A DNA stretch of 64,000 bases from Theocolax elegans (taxonomy: Eukaryota > Arthropoda > Insecta > Hymenoptera > Cerocephalidae), in contig CM047431.1 of NCBI GenBank assembly GCA_026168455.1, positions 57,618,910 to 57,682,909 of the forward strand, read 5' to 3'. How positions within the stretch are numbered: the first letter of the stretch is position 1; the number at the start of each line of letters is the position of its first letter. This document shows positions 47,517-60,611 of this stretch, piece by piece. The translations under genes were made by a program, and so were the position numbers. Under the pieces are notes generated by a model. That model searched no databases, was not told the DNA's origin, and saw only the letters and a program-made list of their open reading frames with translations.

Positions 47517-48466
47517 GGGCTATTTCACGTCAAGTGGTACGATGAAAATTTTAAATTGCTCCAAAATTTGAGAACAGGCTGGAAATATCTTCAAGAAGAT
47601 AGAAAAAAAAATTTTAGTTGTTAAAAATAATTTGCCTAAGAGTTATTCCACCATGAAAAATGGAAATTTTTCTTTTTTTTTAGAAAATTTTCTATTTTTA
47701 AAGCCATTTATCTCAAAATCTATTAATTTTTTTTAAAAAACATTACAAACAACTTTGGTTCAAAATAATCTTTAAAATGTATCTACCTGGGTTACAATTC
47801 TTAATTTTAAATTCTCGAAGAGATAGAACGCCCGGAAATATTGAATATCAAAAAAAGGCGACCACGCCACAATCGATTTTGATCTAACACCGCTCAAAAG
47901 ATCACATTTTTTGAGAGCTTTCGAATGGCGGTGGTTAGATTATTGGCCAAGACCGCTGTTGTAGGTTATGCCATAAAATACATGAAAATTAGTGATTTTA
48001 TGAGGTTTATGAGGCATAACTTACACCAGCGGTCTTGGCCATAATTTAACCACCGCCATTCGAAAGCTCTCAAAAAATGTGATCTTTTGAGCGGTGTTAG
48101 ATCAAAATCGATTGTGGCGTGGTCGCCTTTTTTTGATATTCAATATTTCCGGGCGTTCTATCTCTTCGAGAATTTAAAATTAAGAATTGTAACCCAGGTA
48201 GATACATTTTAAAGATTATTTTGAACAAAAGTTGTTTGTAATGTTATTTCAAAAAAATTAATAGATTTTGAGATAAATGGCTTTAAAAATAGAAAATTTT
48301 CTAAATAATTGAAAAATTTCCATTTTTCATGGTGGAATAACTCTTAGGCAAATTATTTTTAACAACTAAAATTTTTTTCTATCTTCTTGAAGATATTTCC
48401 AGCCTGTTCTCAAATTTTGGAGCGATTTAAAATTTTCATCGTACCACTTGACGTGAAATAGCCCAT
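47517..48466. mobile_element. Complete fold-back element, ~440-bp arms
   Basis: The ends are GGGCTATTTCACGTCAAGTG and its exact complement. The arms pair along nearly the whole 950 bp with a short centre near 47980, so a single strand could form one very long hairpin. Compared with the empty site at about 44996, an extra ATAT is present, which fits a 4-bp target duplication. No protein is encoded. Movement would need a transposase supplied elsewhere. Superfamily not assigned. Confidence 0.88.
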
Positions 48467-49190
48467 ATATACATTTTACTCGTTACGTAAATTCAAACAT
48501 TGAAATATAAGGTTAATGTCCTGAAGGTTGAGAAATACGTATCGTTTTTTGTCATCGTAAATAATTTTTATTCATCTTTTGTTGGAATATTGAATTATCA
48601 TACGCCAGAAAAATCAATATATTCTCGAATAGATCGATCAACGGTTCAAATTTTTTTATTATTATTAAGCGTATTAGCATACAGGTAGCAGCAATTGACA
48701 TACAAAAATACGATATTTCTCGTGCTTCGGAAATATCGATTAAATTCTTACATTTGATTCAAATTTCATTGAAGTACATAGAATGTTTCGTAAGAATATA
48801 ATAATGAATCGATGCTGAGTGCCAATGGTTTTTTTTATAAAATAAAAACACTAAGTTTAGCAGTAATTGACAATCGTATTGCAACTTCGTAGACGTGATA
48901 CGAATACGTGATTGGTCAGCAGCAGTCTTGAGACACTGCCTCTACAAAGACAATTCGTATGAGATTATAGTAAAAATATAAAGACAATGCACATCATAAT
49001 AGTAAATAAATATGTACCTTAAACGGCGCATCGCTATTGTAAGTGTATACAAAGTCACAAGATCATTTTCGTAAATATAGTAATCTGATAATCAACGTCA
49101 CATTTACAAGTAGAAAAGACCTTTTCTACAAATGCATACATTTATCTTTGTAACCGAGTATCGAAATTGAACAAACGAATCGTCTAAAAA
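48467..49190. repeat. Block J, right flank, third copy
   Basis: It repeats 45002-45727 with a few one-base indels, then continues into single-copy sequence at 49190. Confidence 0.85.
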
Positions 49191-50144
49191 AAATCATTGA
49201 AAATGAAACGGAATGTATGGGAAAGCGTTATACTTATTGTACCTGTACAACTCGATCTAGTTGCATCGTAACGGAGGAAGTAAAATTATCCCTGGCTTCT
49301 ATTGTAGGATAAACGAGCAAACGGCTTCCGGATATTCCCCTTAACCGGATATTTCAGATCCTTGGTAATATTATGGGGCTGCCGGACGCGTCTAGCCCTC
49401 CTCCTCCTCCTCTCTCTCTCTCTCTCTATCTCCATCTCTGCCTCTGATGCAATTACAACAAGGCCGAGTTGCAGCTGCTTATATAGAACGACATTGCGAA
49501 AACTTTGGACTATATCCCCTAAACCCTCAAAACTTGCGATATTATTCGAGTTGCAAATCCTTAACTGTCTTACTCGCGAGTCGTTCTATAGAAATTCACA
49601 CATTTTCAAAAAACTTTTATTTTTCCTTGCGTTTCCATTGACTTGAACATTTTCAAAATTTTTCAAATACCATTTTAAGGTTTAACATTTTAGTCGACTG
49701 TTGTGAACCACGGTGTTTCTTTAGATTATGTATCACTTGCCTCTTCGCGAAAAGTTCTGATATATTACAGTTTTTTTTTTTACAAACTTGTGTGAACCCT
49801 TAGGGCGTTAATATAATACGAAGCTGCTAAACAAATCGACTATTTCGTTATTATAGATAAATCAGTGTAATGAATGAGGTAATCTACATTAAATTATCTA
49901 CTTATAAAAAACACTTTCTTTCGATAAGCGTAGTAATAAAAAATATCGATTCATTATAAATATAACGAGGCCATGGAGATGACATTGAGTTTGTTAACTC
50001 GGAATTTATTAAATTAATTTTATTTTTATATATTGAAGGATTTAAGGTGGGTACATCGTACAGTTATATTGAGAAAACTATTGTATAGTCTAAAAAACAG
50101 GAAAGATATGAAAATATGAAAAGATCTCTATTATTTTTCTTTTC
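49191..50144. other. Non-coding stretch
   Basis: A GC-richer patch at 49250-49480 contains a CT-rich run. The overlapping frames at 49362-49646 cross the simple repeat and show no domain. The rest is AT-rich with no gene seen. Confidence 0.5.
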
Positions 50145-51350
50145 CAGTATATATATATATATTGTCACATCTAAATATCTTTCTATTCAACAAATTATTT
50201 TTCTTTTATCTACGCATAAGAAAAAAAATTTGAACGAAGACGGAAATTGACGTTTTCGATGATGGTTTGACGCATTTTTAACTACTTTCGGTATAACTTT
50301 TCAAACGATGGATCTGTAAATACTGTCCTATAACTGTAATATATTAGCTAAATTATTAACTAAATTTCGAGATTTTATATTGATTTTTTTACAATAAATA
50401 CCATACGGATTCGTTCTGAATGGCAAGTAAGCAGTTCAAACTCCGAGTAAGGTTCTATTATTCCCATAAAAATTTATTTAGAAATAATTTTTAGTAACTT
50501 CGAAATACCGATGTTCTTTAAGTATATTGAGAATATCGTGTGAACGTTTACGAGAGAAAAGGTGTACTCTGGAAGAAGTTGATTAAGAATTTAAAAAATG
50601 TTGACAACTCTGGAGGTTTGCGTTCGATATATCTCGTTACGCGTCTAACATTATGACTCGTGAAACTGAACGTCTCCTCTCCCTTTCTCAGTCTTTCAGT
50701 TAGCGCAGTGTTTCCTCGATGAAGATACGACGCGATATCATCGCATTGTTCGATTCGACGAGACGCGAATACCAACTCCAAAATTGAGTCTCGTTCAACC
50801 AAGTGGAAAACGGACTGAAAGCCAGATTTCAAACAAATATATATATATAAACGCAATGAAAATTTTTTAGAAAAACTAAAATGTTCGAAAATTGTGCTCG
50901 TTTATATAAAATTTATCGATTAAACGCTTTCTACGAATTTTAAACTATTATTCAACTAGTTAGAATTCAATAATTAAATTTTAATCCAATTTTCTCGTAT
51001 AATAATGGTTTATCGTTCATGCTTCTCATACATAATAGCAATTAAAAGAACATCAATTATTATCATCAACATTCAACGATTTATCCGAAATTGATAAAAT
51101 TATTTATTTAAATTACAAATTTAACTTACCATAAAGAAAAGCATGCATTACATAAATCCAAATCAGGAGATTGAATACCCTCACAATAGTAGAATAGCTA
51201 TATGTAATCATTTTAAATTAACCGCTTCGCGTATGTAACACAATGATATGCACTAAATTTAAATTAAACGTTGTATACGTTAGGTAATGGACGAATGATA
51301 AAACTCGGGTTAAATTATTGAAACATAGAGTTTTTACTTTGTCCGTATAG
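50145..51350. repeat. Tandem block K, copy 1
   Basis: About 1.2 kb from one (TA)n run to the next, repeated head to tail at 51351-52550. The copies differ by many one-base indels, including in the GC-richer part (50640-50830), so the open frames of the two copies do not agree. No gene is likely. Confidence 0.9.
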
Positions 51351-52550
51351 CTATATATATATATATTGTCACATCTAAATATCTTTCTATTCAACAAATT
51401 ATTTTTCTTTTATCTACGCATAAGAAAAAAATTTGAACGAAGACGGAAATTGACGTTTTCGATGATGGTTTGACGCATTTTTAACTACTTTCGGTATAAC
51501 TTTTCAAACGATGGATCTGTAAATACTGTCCTATAACTGTAATATATTAGGTAAATTATTAACTAAATTTCGAGATTTTATATTGATTTTTTTACAACAA
51601 ATACCATACGGATTCGTTCTGAATGGCAAGTAAGCAGTTCAAACTCCGAGTAAGGTTCTATTATTCCCATAAAAATTTATTTAGAAATAATTTTTAGTAA
51701 CTTCGAAATACCGATGTTCTTAAGTATATTGAGAATATCGTGTGAACGTTTACGAGAGAAACGGTGTACTCTGGAAAGAAGTGATTAAGAATTTAAAAAT
51801 GTTGAAAAACTCTGGAGGTTTGCGTTCGATATATCTCGTACGCGTCTAACATTATGACTCGTGAAACTGAAGCGTCTTCCTATCCCTTTCTCAGTCTTCA
51901 GTTAGCGCAGTGTTTCCTCGATGAAGATACGACGCGATATCATCGCATTGTCGATCGACGAGACGCGAAATACCAACTCGAAATTGAGTCCGTTCAACAA
52001 GTGGAAACGGACTGAACGCCAGATTTCAAACAAATATATATATATAAACGCAATGAAATTTTTTTTAGAAAAACTAAAATGTTCGAAAATTGTGCTCGTT
52101 TATATAAAATTTATCGATTTAAACGTTTCTACGAATTTTAAACTATTATTCAACTAGTTAGAACTTCAATAATTAAATTTTATCCAATTTTTCTGTATAT
52201 ATGGTTTATCGTTCATGCTTCTCATACATAATAGCAATTAAAAGAACATCAATTATTATCATCAACATTCAACGATTTATCCGAATTGATAAAATTATTT
52301 ATTTAAATTACAAATTTAACTTACCATAAAGAAAAGCATGCATTACATAAATCCAAATCAGGAGATTGAATACCCTCACAATAGTAGAATAGCTATATGT
52401 AATCATTTTAAATTAACCGCTTCGCGTATGTAACACAATGATATGCGCACTAAATTTAAATTAAACGTTGTATACGTTAGGTAATGGACGAATGATAAAA
52501 CTCGGGTTAAATTATTGAAACATAGAGTTTTTACTTTGTCCGTATAGCTA
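51351..52550. repeat. Tandem block K, copy 2
   Basis: A direct repeat of 50145-51350. It ends in a (TA)n run that leads straight into block L. Confidence 0.9.
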
Positions 52551-53787
52551 TATATATATATATTATGTAAATAATCTTGCAATTATTACTCTATCGATTC
52601 GCGATTATTGACTAACAAAATTTATACGTCAATTATACTCAATCAGTTGCCAGGAATAAATTCGTCATGCTTTGTGAATTAACAATCAATCGAATTTATT
52701 TAATAAATCTATCAGATCGGTAGTAAACGTGTATGCGTAATATATATATATAATGTATTTCACGGTACAAAGTTAATTTCATAATTTAAAATCAACTAAT
52801 TTTTTCTTATAGGGAAAATTAATTAACTTAATTTCTACCAAAAATATTATTTAATCATTTACACAGAAATTAATAACTTTATTTATTCTATTCGATTTTA
52901 AGATAAATAACAATTTTATCGAATAAAAATAATTTATAGTACTGTCACGGACATCGACGCGCGACTTAAACGTATGAGAAGGATTCGAGTGACAGATAAG
53001 AAGTGTAGGTCGTATCGCCCATGCTCCGTCGGGTGGACGGTAGCTCGAGGTTCCGGGGTCGAATCCCGCAGTCCACCTTTTTATTTCTCGCTTCTCTCCT
53101 TTTCATACGTAACAGTACCTTATACGTAAATTAATAATTTTTTCAATATGACAATTTTTATATGCAGTTGGTATCTTTATCAGAAACAACGTCTATTTTT
53201 AATATGTCAAAGTAAAATAAAAATAAATATGTAATTTATATTGGAATTCTTTTTGGTTATTTGGTCATTGGGTTACAAGAATTAATAAAATGTATTTTTC
53301 ATGGATCGGCTACAAAAATTGCATTATTTTGGTGGATTCCAACGAAAAAGGTTCTATAGCCGGGTTGTAAAATAAACATTTTGGCTTATTATAATTAATT
53401 GTTACTTAATATGACAATGTATAAGATAATATTTTTGAATCATGTGGGTGTTATAGATTAGATTGAATAAAAACCCTGATAAAAATAAATAATAATACAA
53501 TTTGTTTAAAAAATAAAGAAATGTTTCGAAATATTAGAAAATATTTAAATACATTTTAAAAAATTTGTCTCTCCTTAGTTACTTGCTCAAACTTTATATA
53601 ATCGCAGACAGACGACAAATGAAATATCTCTACCCTATTGTATTTCGGAATTAACCGTTAAATTCTGCATAACACACGTATAGTGTAATCATAAGATTGA
53701 AAGGAACGGTGAATGACCATATTGTGTAGAAAATGTGAAATAAACGCGTACCTCCTCGCGGTTGATCTCAGATGTACAGAGATATAT

Positions 53788-53822
<35 letters not shown>

Positions 53823-53869
53823 TAGACGGAATGATAGGACGGGTCGTATCGCTTTCAGCCAGTATTTTC

Positions 53870-54080
53870 ACCTGTGAGGTAGACCCTCCGGAACTCGAGG
53901 TTGGACGGTCGTCGTGCTCTCTCCGTCTATCCGTTCGTGGCGTGGGTTGGTGCGCGTGCGCGGTAATAGGAGAGCACCAACCTCGTTAATCTCCGTGCAA
54001 TCTTAATCTCGGGTTAAACGCGAAACCGATATTATGCAAACGAGCCGAGTGTGGTAAATCTGACCGTGAGTCTCCCCCAA
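53870..54080. other. GC-rich island repeated three times
   Basis: A CpG-containing segment with a CCAACC/GGTTGG inverted pair around GTGCGCGTGCGC, repeated at about 56872-57080 and 59960-60170. It could be a regulatory element. I see no open frame or RNA family to explain it. Confidence 0.4.
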
Positions 54081-54098
54081 GTGTTTGTCTGTTTGTCT

Positions 54099-54138
<40 letters not shown>

Positions 54139-54219
54139 CTCTGCCTGTTTGTGTCAGACCGCGCTAATACCGATACCCGGTGTCTTCTTCATTTGATTAC
54201 GCAATTTCGATATATTCGC

Positions 54220-54681
54220 TATTTTTACTCAAGAGTCGCTTGCGACTTTCATCACTCATAATTCAAAAACAATAATGACGAATACTTAAATCCAAGTTCG
54301 GAAAAAAAAGATTCAATATTTTGATTTGGTCTAAAATTATGGGACAAAAAAATAATAAGACAATTTTTTCATTCAAAATTTTCATTAAAATACCGATAAA
54401 TTTGTTTTTCTTTCGTAACTTTAGACCAAATCATGATATTGAATCTTCTTTTTTTGATCTAATTTACTCGATCTCAGCTTTCTTTTGAACTTAGGTTTCA
54501 GTATCTGTCTTTATTTGTTTTTGAGTTATACGTGATCAAAGTCAATGGCTTTTTAAAATTGGTTATATCTATCGTAAAAAAGAGCGTTAGATTCTAAAAC
54601 TCTGTGTTTCTTTATATTTTGATATAGTAGTAAACATATCCTAGAGTTTGGTAAAGATCCGTTGACACTCTCCTTGTTAGT
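54220..54681. mobile_element. Fold-back element ending TCTCCTTGTTAGTC, copy 1
   Basis: The segment around AGATTCAATATTTTGATTTGG pairs with CCAAATCATGATATTGAATCT near 54425-54446. Outer parts also pair imperfectly (54247 onward with about 54480-54545). The right end, TCTCCTTGTTAGTC, is the same as that of the element at 30803-31501. The left end is not clearly defined. Confidence 0.6.
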
Positions 54682-55568
54682 CAAAATAAAATAATTTTAT
54701 GTGTGCAGTTTACATTAAAACATATAGATATCTTCAGTATTTAATTAATTATTAAATTAAAAAAATATGTCCATCGTATGTGTTAAATATTTTTCAAATA
54801 ATTTATGTTTTTGTAATTTCATTTATACTTTAATATTTCATGAGCATATGGGCATTTAAACACCACGTTGACCGTACATTAAATCGCAAGCGCTAAGTAA
54901 AAGACCGACCAAAAACGAAAAATGCATCCAAGCTAGGACTGTAGAGCGCTTTACTCTCGTGGAAGAATCGATGCCTCCGGCCTTTGTACACTTACGTGAC
55001 TCGGTCTACCGGCACCTGATTAGCGCGAATCCGGAAGAACGGTTAACCACCGCGAATAGCTAGATAATCGACTACCACGGAGTACAACTGGAAACCCCCT
55101 TCCTCTCGCTCTCTCTTCTCTCTCTCTATATATATATATTATCCATCTCAACTGCTTAATTACGTATTTATCATGCATCTTTTTCAAATTCAATTTTCAC
55201 AACATTGTCCGTTTAATCGTATTGTTTATATTGCAAATTCACTTAATTATATCAAAATAATTTATTTAATGAAGATAATTACAATTAATTTTAGCATTCA
55301 AAATGTATTAATATAATCGTCGTGTATATTATTTAAAAATTCAAGGATTATTTATCAATTTCTTGAGGTACACATTGGTGTTTTAAATTTAAGCAAAGAA
55401 AAAAAAACGTTCCTTTACGCTAGATTTATTTAACCAAATTTTTGTATTTAAATAAAATAACAATTACCCGGTCCTCAATAAATTGATTTATCATTAATAC
55501 TTATAATATTTTTAAACCCTTAAAGTATAACGTCCTCTACAGAGGATAGATAAATTATATAATATATA

Positions 55569-58565
55569 TATATATATTATGTAAATAATCTTGCAATTAT
55601 TACTCTATCGATTCGCGATTATTGACTAACAAAATTTATACGTCAATTATACTCAATCAGTTGCCAGGAATAAATTCGTCATGCTTTGTGAATTAACAAT
55701 CAATCGAATTTATTTAATAAATCTATCAGATCGGTAGTAAAGTGTAGGCGTAATATATATATATAATGTATTTCACGGTAACAAAGTTAATTTCATAATG
55801 TAAAATCAACTAATTTTTAGTCTTATATAGGGAAAATGCAAGTTAACGTAATTTCTACCAAAAATATTATTTAATCATTTACACAGAAATTAATAACTTT
55901 ATTTTATTCTATTCGATTTTAAGATAATAACATTTTATCGAATAAAAATAATTTATAGTACTGTCACGGACAATCGACGCGCGACGTAACGTATGAGAAG
56001 GATTCGAGTGACAGATAAGAAGTGTAGGTCGTATCGCCCATGCTCCGTCGGGTGGACGGTAGCTCGAGGGTTCCGGGTCGAATCCCGCAGTCCCAACCTT
56101 TTTATTTCTCGCTTTCTCTCCTTTTCATACGTACAGTACCTTATACTAATTAATAATTTTTTCAATATGACAATTTTTATATGCAGTTTGGTATCTTTAT
56201 CAGAAACAACGTCTAATTTTTAATATGTCAAAGTAAAATAAAAGATAAATATGTAATTTATATTGGAATTCTTTTTGGTTATTTGGTCATTGGGTTACAA
56301 GAATTAATAAAATGTATTTTTCATGGATCGGCTACAAAAATTGCATTATTTTGGTGGATTCCAACGAAAAGGTTCTATAGCCGGGTTGTAAAATAAACAT
56401 TTTGGCTATTATTATAATTAATTGTTACTTAATATGACAATGTATAAGATAATATTTTTGAATCATGTGGGTGTTATAGATTAGATTGAATAAAAACCCT
56501 GATACAAATAAATAATAATACAATTTGTTTAAAAAATAAAGAATGTTTCGAAATATTAGAAAATATTTAAATACATTTTAAAAAATTTGTCTCTCCTTAG
56601 TTACTTGCTCAAACTTTATATAATCGCAGACAGACGACAAATGAAATATCTCTACCCTATTGTATTTCGGAATTAACCGTTAAATTCTGCATAACACACG
56701 TATAGTGTAATCGGAAGATTGAAAGGAACGGTGAATGACCATATTGTGTAGAAAATGTGAAATAAACGCGTAACCTCCTCGCGGTTGATCTCAGATGTAC
56801 AGAGATATATACACAGAGATATATAGGTAGACGGAATGATAGGACGGGTCGTATCGCTTTCAGCCAGTATTTTCACCTGTGAGGTAGACCCTCCGGAACT
56901 CGAGGTTGGACGGTCGTCGTGCTCTCTCCGTCTATCCGTTCGTGGCGTGGGTTGGTGCGCGTGCGCGGTAATAGGAGAGCACCAACCTCGTTAATCTCCG
57001 TGCAATCTTAATCTCGGGTTAAACGCGAAACCGATATTATGCAAACGAGCCGAGTGTGGTAAATCTGACCGTGAGTCTCCCCCAAGTGTTTGTCTGTTTG
57101 TCTCCCTGTCTCTCTCTCTCTCTCTCTCAGTCTCTGCCTGTTTGTGTCAGACCGCGCTAATACCGATACCCGGTGTCTTCTTCAATTTGATTACGCCATT
57201 TCGATATATTCGCTATTTTTACTCAAGAGTCGCTTGCGACTTTCATCACTCATAATTCAAAAACAAATAATGACGAATACTTAAATCCAAGTTCGGAAAA
57301 AAAAAGATTCAATATTTTGATTTGGTCTAAAATTATGGGACAAAAAAATAATAAGACAATTTTTTCATTCAAAATTTTCATTAAAATACCGATAAATTTG
57401 TTTTTCTTTCGTAACTTTAGAACAAATCATGATATTGAATCTTCTTTTTTTTGATCTAATTTACTCGATCTCAGCTTTCTTTTGAACTTAGGTTCAGTAT
57501 CTGTCTTTATTTGTTTTTGAGTTATACGTGATCAAAGTCAATAGCTTTTTAAAATTGGTTATATCTATCGTAAAAAAGAGCGTTAGATTCTAAAACTCTG
57601 TGTTTCTTTATATTTTGATATAGTAGTAAACATATCCTAGAGTTTGGTAAAATCCGTTGACACTCTCCTTGTTAGTCAAAATAAATTAATGTATGGTGTG
57701 CAGTTTACATTAAAACATATAGATATCTTCAGTATTTAATTAATTATTAAATTTAAAAAATATGTCCATCGTATGTGTTAAATATTTTTCAAAAAATTTA
57801 TGTTTTTGTAATTTCATTTATACTTTAATATTTCATGAGCATATGGGCATTTAACACCACGTTGACCGTACATTAAATCGCAAGCGCTAAGTAAAAGACC
57901 GACCAAAAACGAAAAATGCATCCAAGCTAGGACTGTAGAGCGCTTTACTCTCGTGGAAGAATCGATGCCTCCGGCCTTTGTACACTTACGTGACTCGGTC
58001 TACCGGCACCTGATTAGCGCGAATCCGGAAGAACGGTTAACCACCGCGAATAGCTAGATAATCGACTACCACGGAGTACAACTGGAAACCCCCTTCCTCT
58101 CGCTCTCTCTTTCTCTCTCTCTATATATATATATATTATCCATCTCAACTGCTTAATTACGTATTTTATCATGCATCTTTTTCAAAATTCAATTTTCACA
58201 ACATTGTCCGTTTAATCGTATTGTTTATATTGCAAATTCACTTAATTATATCAAAATAATTTATTTAATGAAGATAATTACAATTAATTTTTAGCATTCA
58301 AAAATGTATTAATATAATCGTCGTGTATATTATTTAAAAATTCAAGGATTATTTATCAATTTCTTGAGGTACACATTGGTGTTTTAATTTAAGCAAAGAA
58401 AAAAAAAACGTTCCTTTACGCTAGATTTATTTAACCAATTTTTGTATTTAAATAAAATAACATTTACCCGGTCCTCAATAAATTGATTTATCATTAATAC
58501 TTATAATATTTTTAACCCTTAAAGTAATAACGTCCTCTACAGAGGATAGATAAATTATATAATTA
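55569..58565. repeat. Tandem block L, copy 2
   Basis: A head-to-tail repeat of block L. It continues into 58566-59697, which is not found after copy 1 but is found after copy 3. Includes the second fold-back segment (about 57225-57676). Confidence 0.9.
57225..57676. mobile_element. Fold-back element ending TCTCCTTGTTAGTC, copy 2
   Basis: The same as 54220-54681, carried within block L. Confidence 0.6.
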
Positions 58566-59697
58566 TATATATAAAAATTAAAACTTGATAAATGTTTTAA
58601 TTAACAAGCTAATTGTATTTAAATAAGTAAACTATTTTGAAATGCATAACGTAAAATAGTAAAAATTCTAAATTATTTTTTTTCTCATAATCTATAGTAT
58701 AATAAATTTATGATTCTTAGGAAACAAAGTCGCAACTTTAAGGGTAATTAACAATGTAGGGTGAACGAAAGTTTAATACACCACGCAGTACCAATAAATT
58801 GATATATAAGTATTACGTATATTTACTATTATCCAAGTGATATTAATCAATATTTAGATGATAATAATAACTGAACGTTATCGCAATAATAAGTGCTCAT
58901 CTCACATTTTCTACAGATTACGTTGAAATTCGGAATATTTGATTTTCTTATAATTGTCATTAATATTTTCTTATAATTTTGATTACACCTCGTGAATTTC
59001 TCAAGTTCGCATCTTCGTTCCCGTAAGCGCATCACACCTACAAACAATATCGAGGAAAATCTTGGATCACCCGATCGTCAATCACACTGATCATCTTGCA
59101 AAAGAATTTTCAAATTAACAAGAAATTTTTTTGTATTCGTATACCGTGCAACAATTCCCCGTGAAAACGGTATAATTTTATTTTTACGCGATAGTCAAAC
59201 GGGAATGAGATTCGACGGAATGTTTGATCGTCAGTTAAGTGGAAATTTGCGTTCTTTTTTGTCCCTCCATCTCATTGTTGAGAGTACTGACCTGGAAGTA
59301 ACGCTCATCGAAGACGCTTCCTCGCCAGAAGTTGGATCTCAGAAGTTATTTTCTTTCTTTCTTTATCTTCTCCTCCTCTCGTTACAACCCCACTCTATAT
59401 TCGATATATACTGGCATCATTTCGCATTTTCGAAAAATTCAACAACGCGTGCAGTCTTCAACAGCTATCTCAAATATGCAAATTAATGAATATCGCCGGT
59501 TCTTCCGATCATCGCATTTATTATATACAAGTACTCGAGAAAATCAAATCTACTCCGCGGAGGGACTTTTTTTTACACCCCGGCCGGATTTCTCTCGCAA
59601 ACTTTCGCCCGAGACGAAGAAGAAAGAAGCGCGCCCGGGAGTAAAAGAGAAATCGTAACGTGGAATTAAAGAAGAGAGCGGCCCTCTGCAACGTTCT
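58566..59697. repeat. Block M, copy 1
   Basis: About 1.13 kb, repeated at 62041-63178. AT-rich first half; the second half (58980-59690) is GC-richer. It has an ATGCAAAT octamer followed by TAATGA at 59476-59489. The 93-codon frame at 59205-59486 is the same in both copies but has no domain or gene context. It could be an exon or enhancer; I cannot decide. Confidence 0.8.
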
Positions 59698-60227
59698 TGC
59701 TCAAACTTTATATAATCGCAGACAGACGACAAATGAAATATCTCTACCCTATTGTATTTCGGAATTAACCGTTAAATTCTGCATAACACACGTATAGTGT
59801 AATCGGAAGATTGAAAGGAACGGTGAATGACCATATTGTGTAGAAAATGTGAAATAAACGCGTAACCTCCTCGCGGTTGATCTCAGATGTACAGAGATAT
59901 ATACACATAGATATATAGGTAGACGGAATGATAGGACGGGTCGTATCGCTTTCAGCCAGTATTTTCACCTGTGAGGTAGACCCTCCGGAACTCGAGGTTG
60001 GACGGTCGTCGTGCTCTCTCCGTCTATCCGTTCGTGGCGTGGGTTGGTGCGCGTGCGCGGTAATAGGAGAGCACCAACCTCGTTAATCTCCGTGCAATCT
60101 TAATCTCGGGTTAAACGCGAAACCGATATTATGCAAACGAGCCGAGTGTGGTAAATCTGACCGTGAGTCTCCCCCAAGTGTTTGTCTGTTTGTCTCCCTG
60201 TCTCTCTCTCTCTCTCTCTCAGTCTCT
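59698..60227. repeat. Block L, copy 3, first part
   Basis: It repeats 56606-57130, entered at TGCTCAAACTTTATATAATC. The joint with block M copy 1 occurs at CGTTCT. It is interrupted at 60228 by a retrotransposon fragment. Confidence 0.85.
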
Positions 60228-60611
60228 ATTTTCTCGATTCTAGTCAATCTCCTGTTTTATTTATTTATGTATTGCGTCGGCGTCTCCGTCTATATTATTA
60301 TTTTAATGTTTCTTCGAACAATCGCCAGTATGTATATGGACACTATATGCGCTTGATCTTTCGGTTTTATGTTACTATTTTATTACACTGTTTTATTCTA
60401 TTTTATTTTTATTGTTATGTTAAATGTTGTATTTGCGAGTTAAATTATTTATTTATTGTTATTTTATTATTGTTATTTTTATTTTATTGCTTTTATTCTT
60501 TATTTGTATTTTAACTACTTTTATTTTAATTTATATTTTGTACTTGCGATTTTCATCTTCAGTATACGGGGTTTTTCCCCAAAGTACCCAATAAAGTGTT
60601 CAATCAATCAA
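60228..60611 (+). mobile_element. Truncated LINE 3' end with target duplication
   Basis: A 384-bp insertion present only in the third copy of block L. It is flanked by the 11-bp direct repeat TCTCAGTCTCT (60217-60227 and 60612-60622), which occurs once at the same place in copies 1 and 2. It ends with a GGGGTTTTTCCCC hairpin and a tail of CAAT repeats. Hairpin plus short tandem repeat tail resembles the 3' end layout of the LINE at 37-41 kb, but the sequence differs, so it comes from a different family. Confidence 0.85.

Larger units (their letters stand above)
52551..55568. repeat. Tandem block L, copy 1
   Basis: About 3.0 kb, repeated at 55569-58565, with most of it again at 59698-62040. 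It contains a (TA)n run (53791-53820), a GC-rich island (53870-54080), a CT run (about 54101-54135), a fold-back segment (54220-54681) and a second GC-rich island (54855-55090). The islands are almost unchanged between copies, while AT-rich parts differ by indels. Confidence 0.9.

Noticed and set aside
53015..53078. tRNA-like sequence with GGTCGAATCCCG (also 56032-56098)
   Set aside because: It has a T-arm-like motif, but the loop is one base short, no acceptor stem pairs, and box A and box B are too close. It might be a tRNA-derived remnant, but a tRNA gene is not supported.
59205..59486. 93-codon + strand frame, also at 62689-62970
   Set aside because: It is the same in both copies only because block M is duplicated. 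There is no domain, and the end is low complexity. It could hide an exon but cannot be supported.
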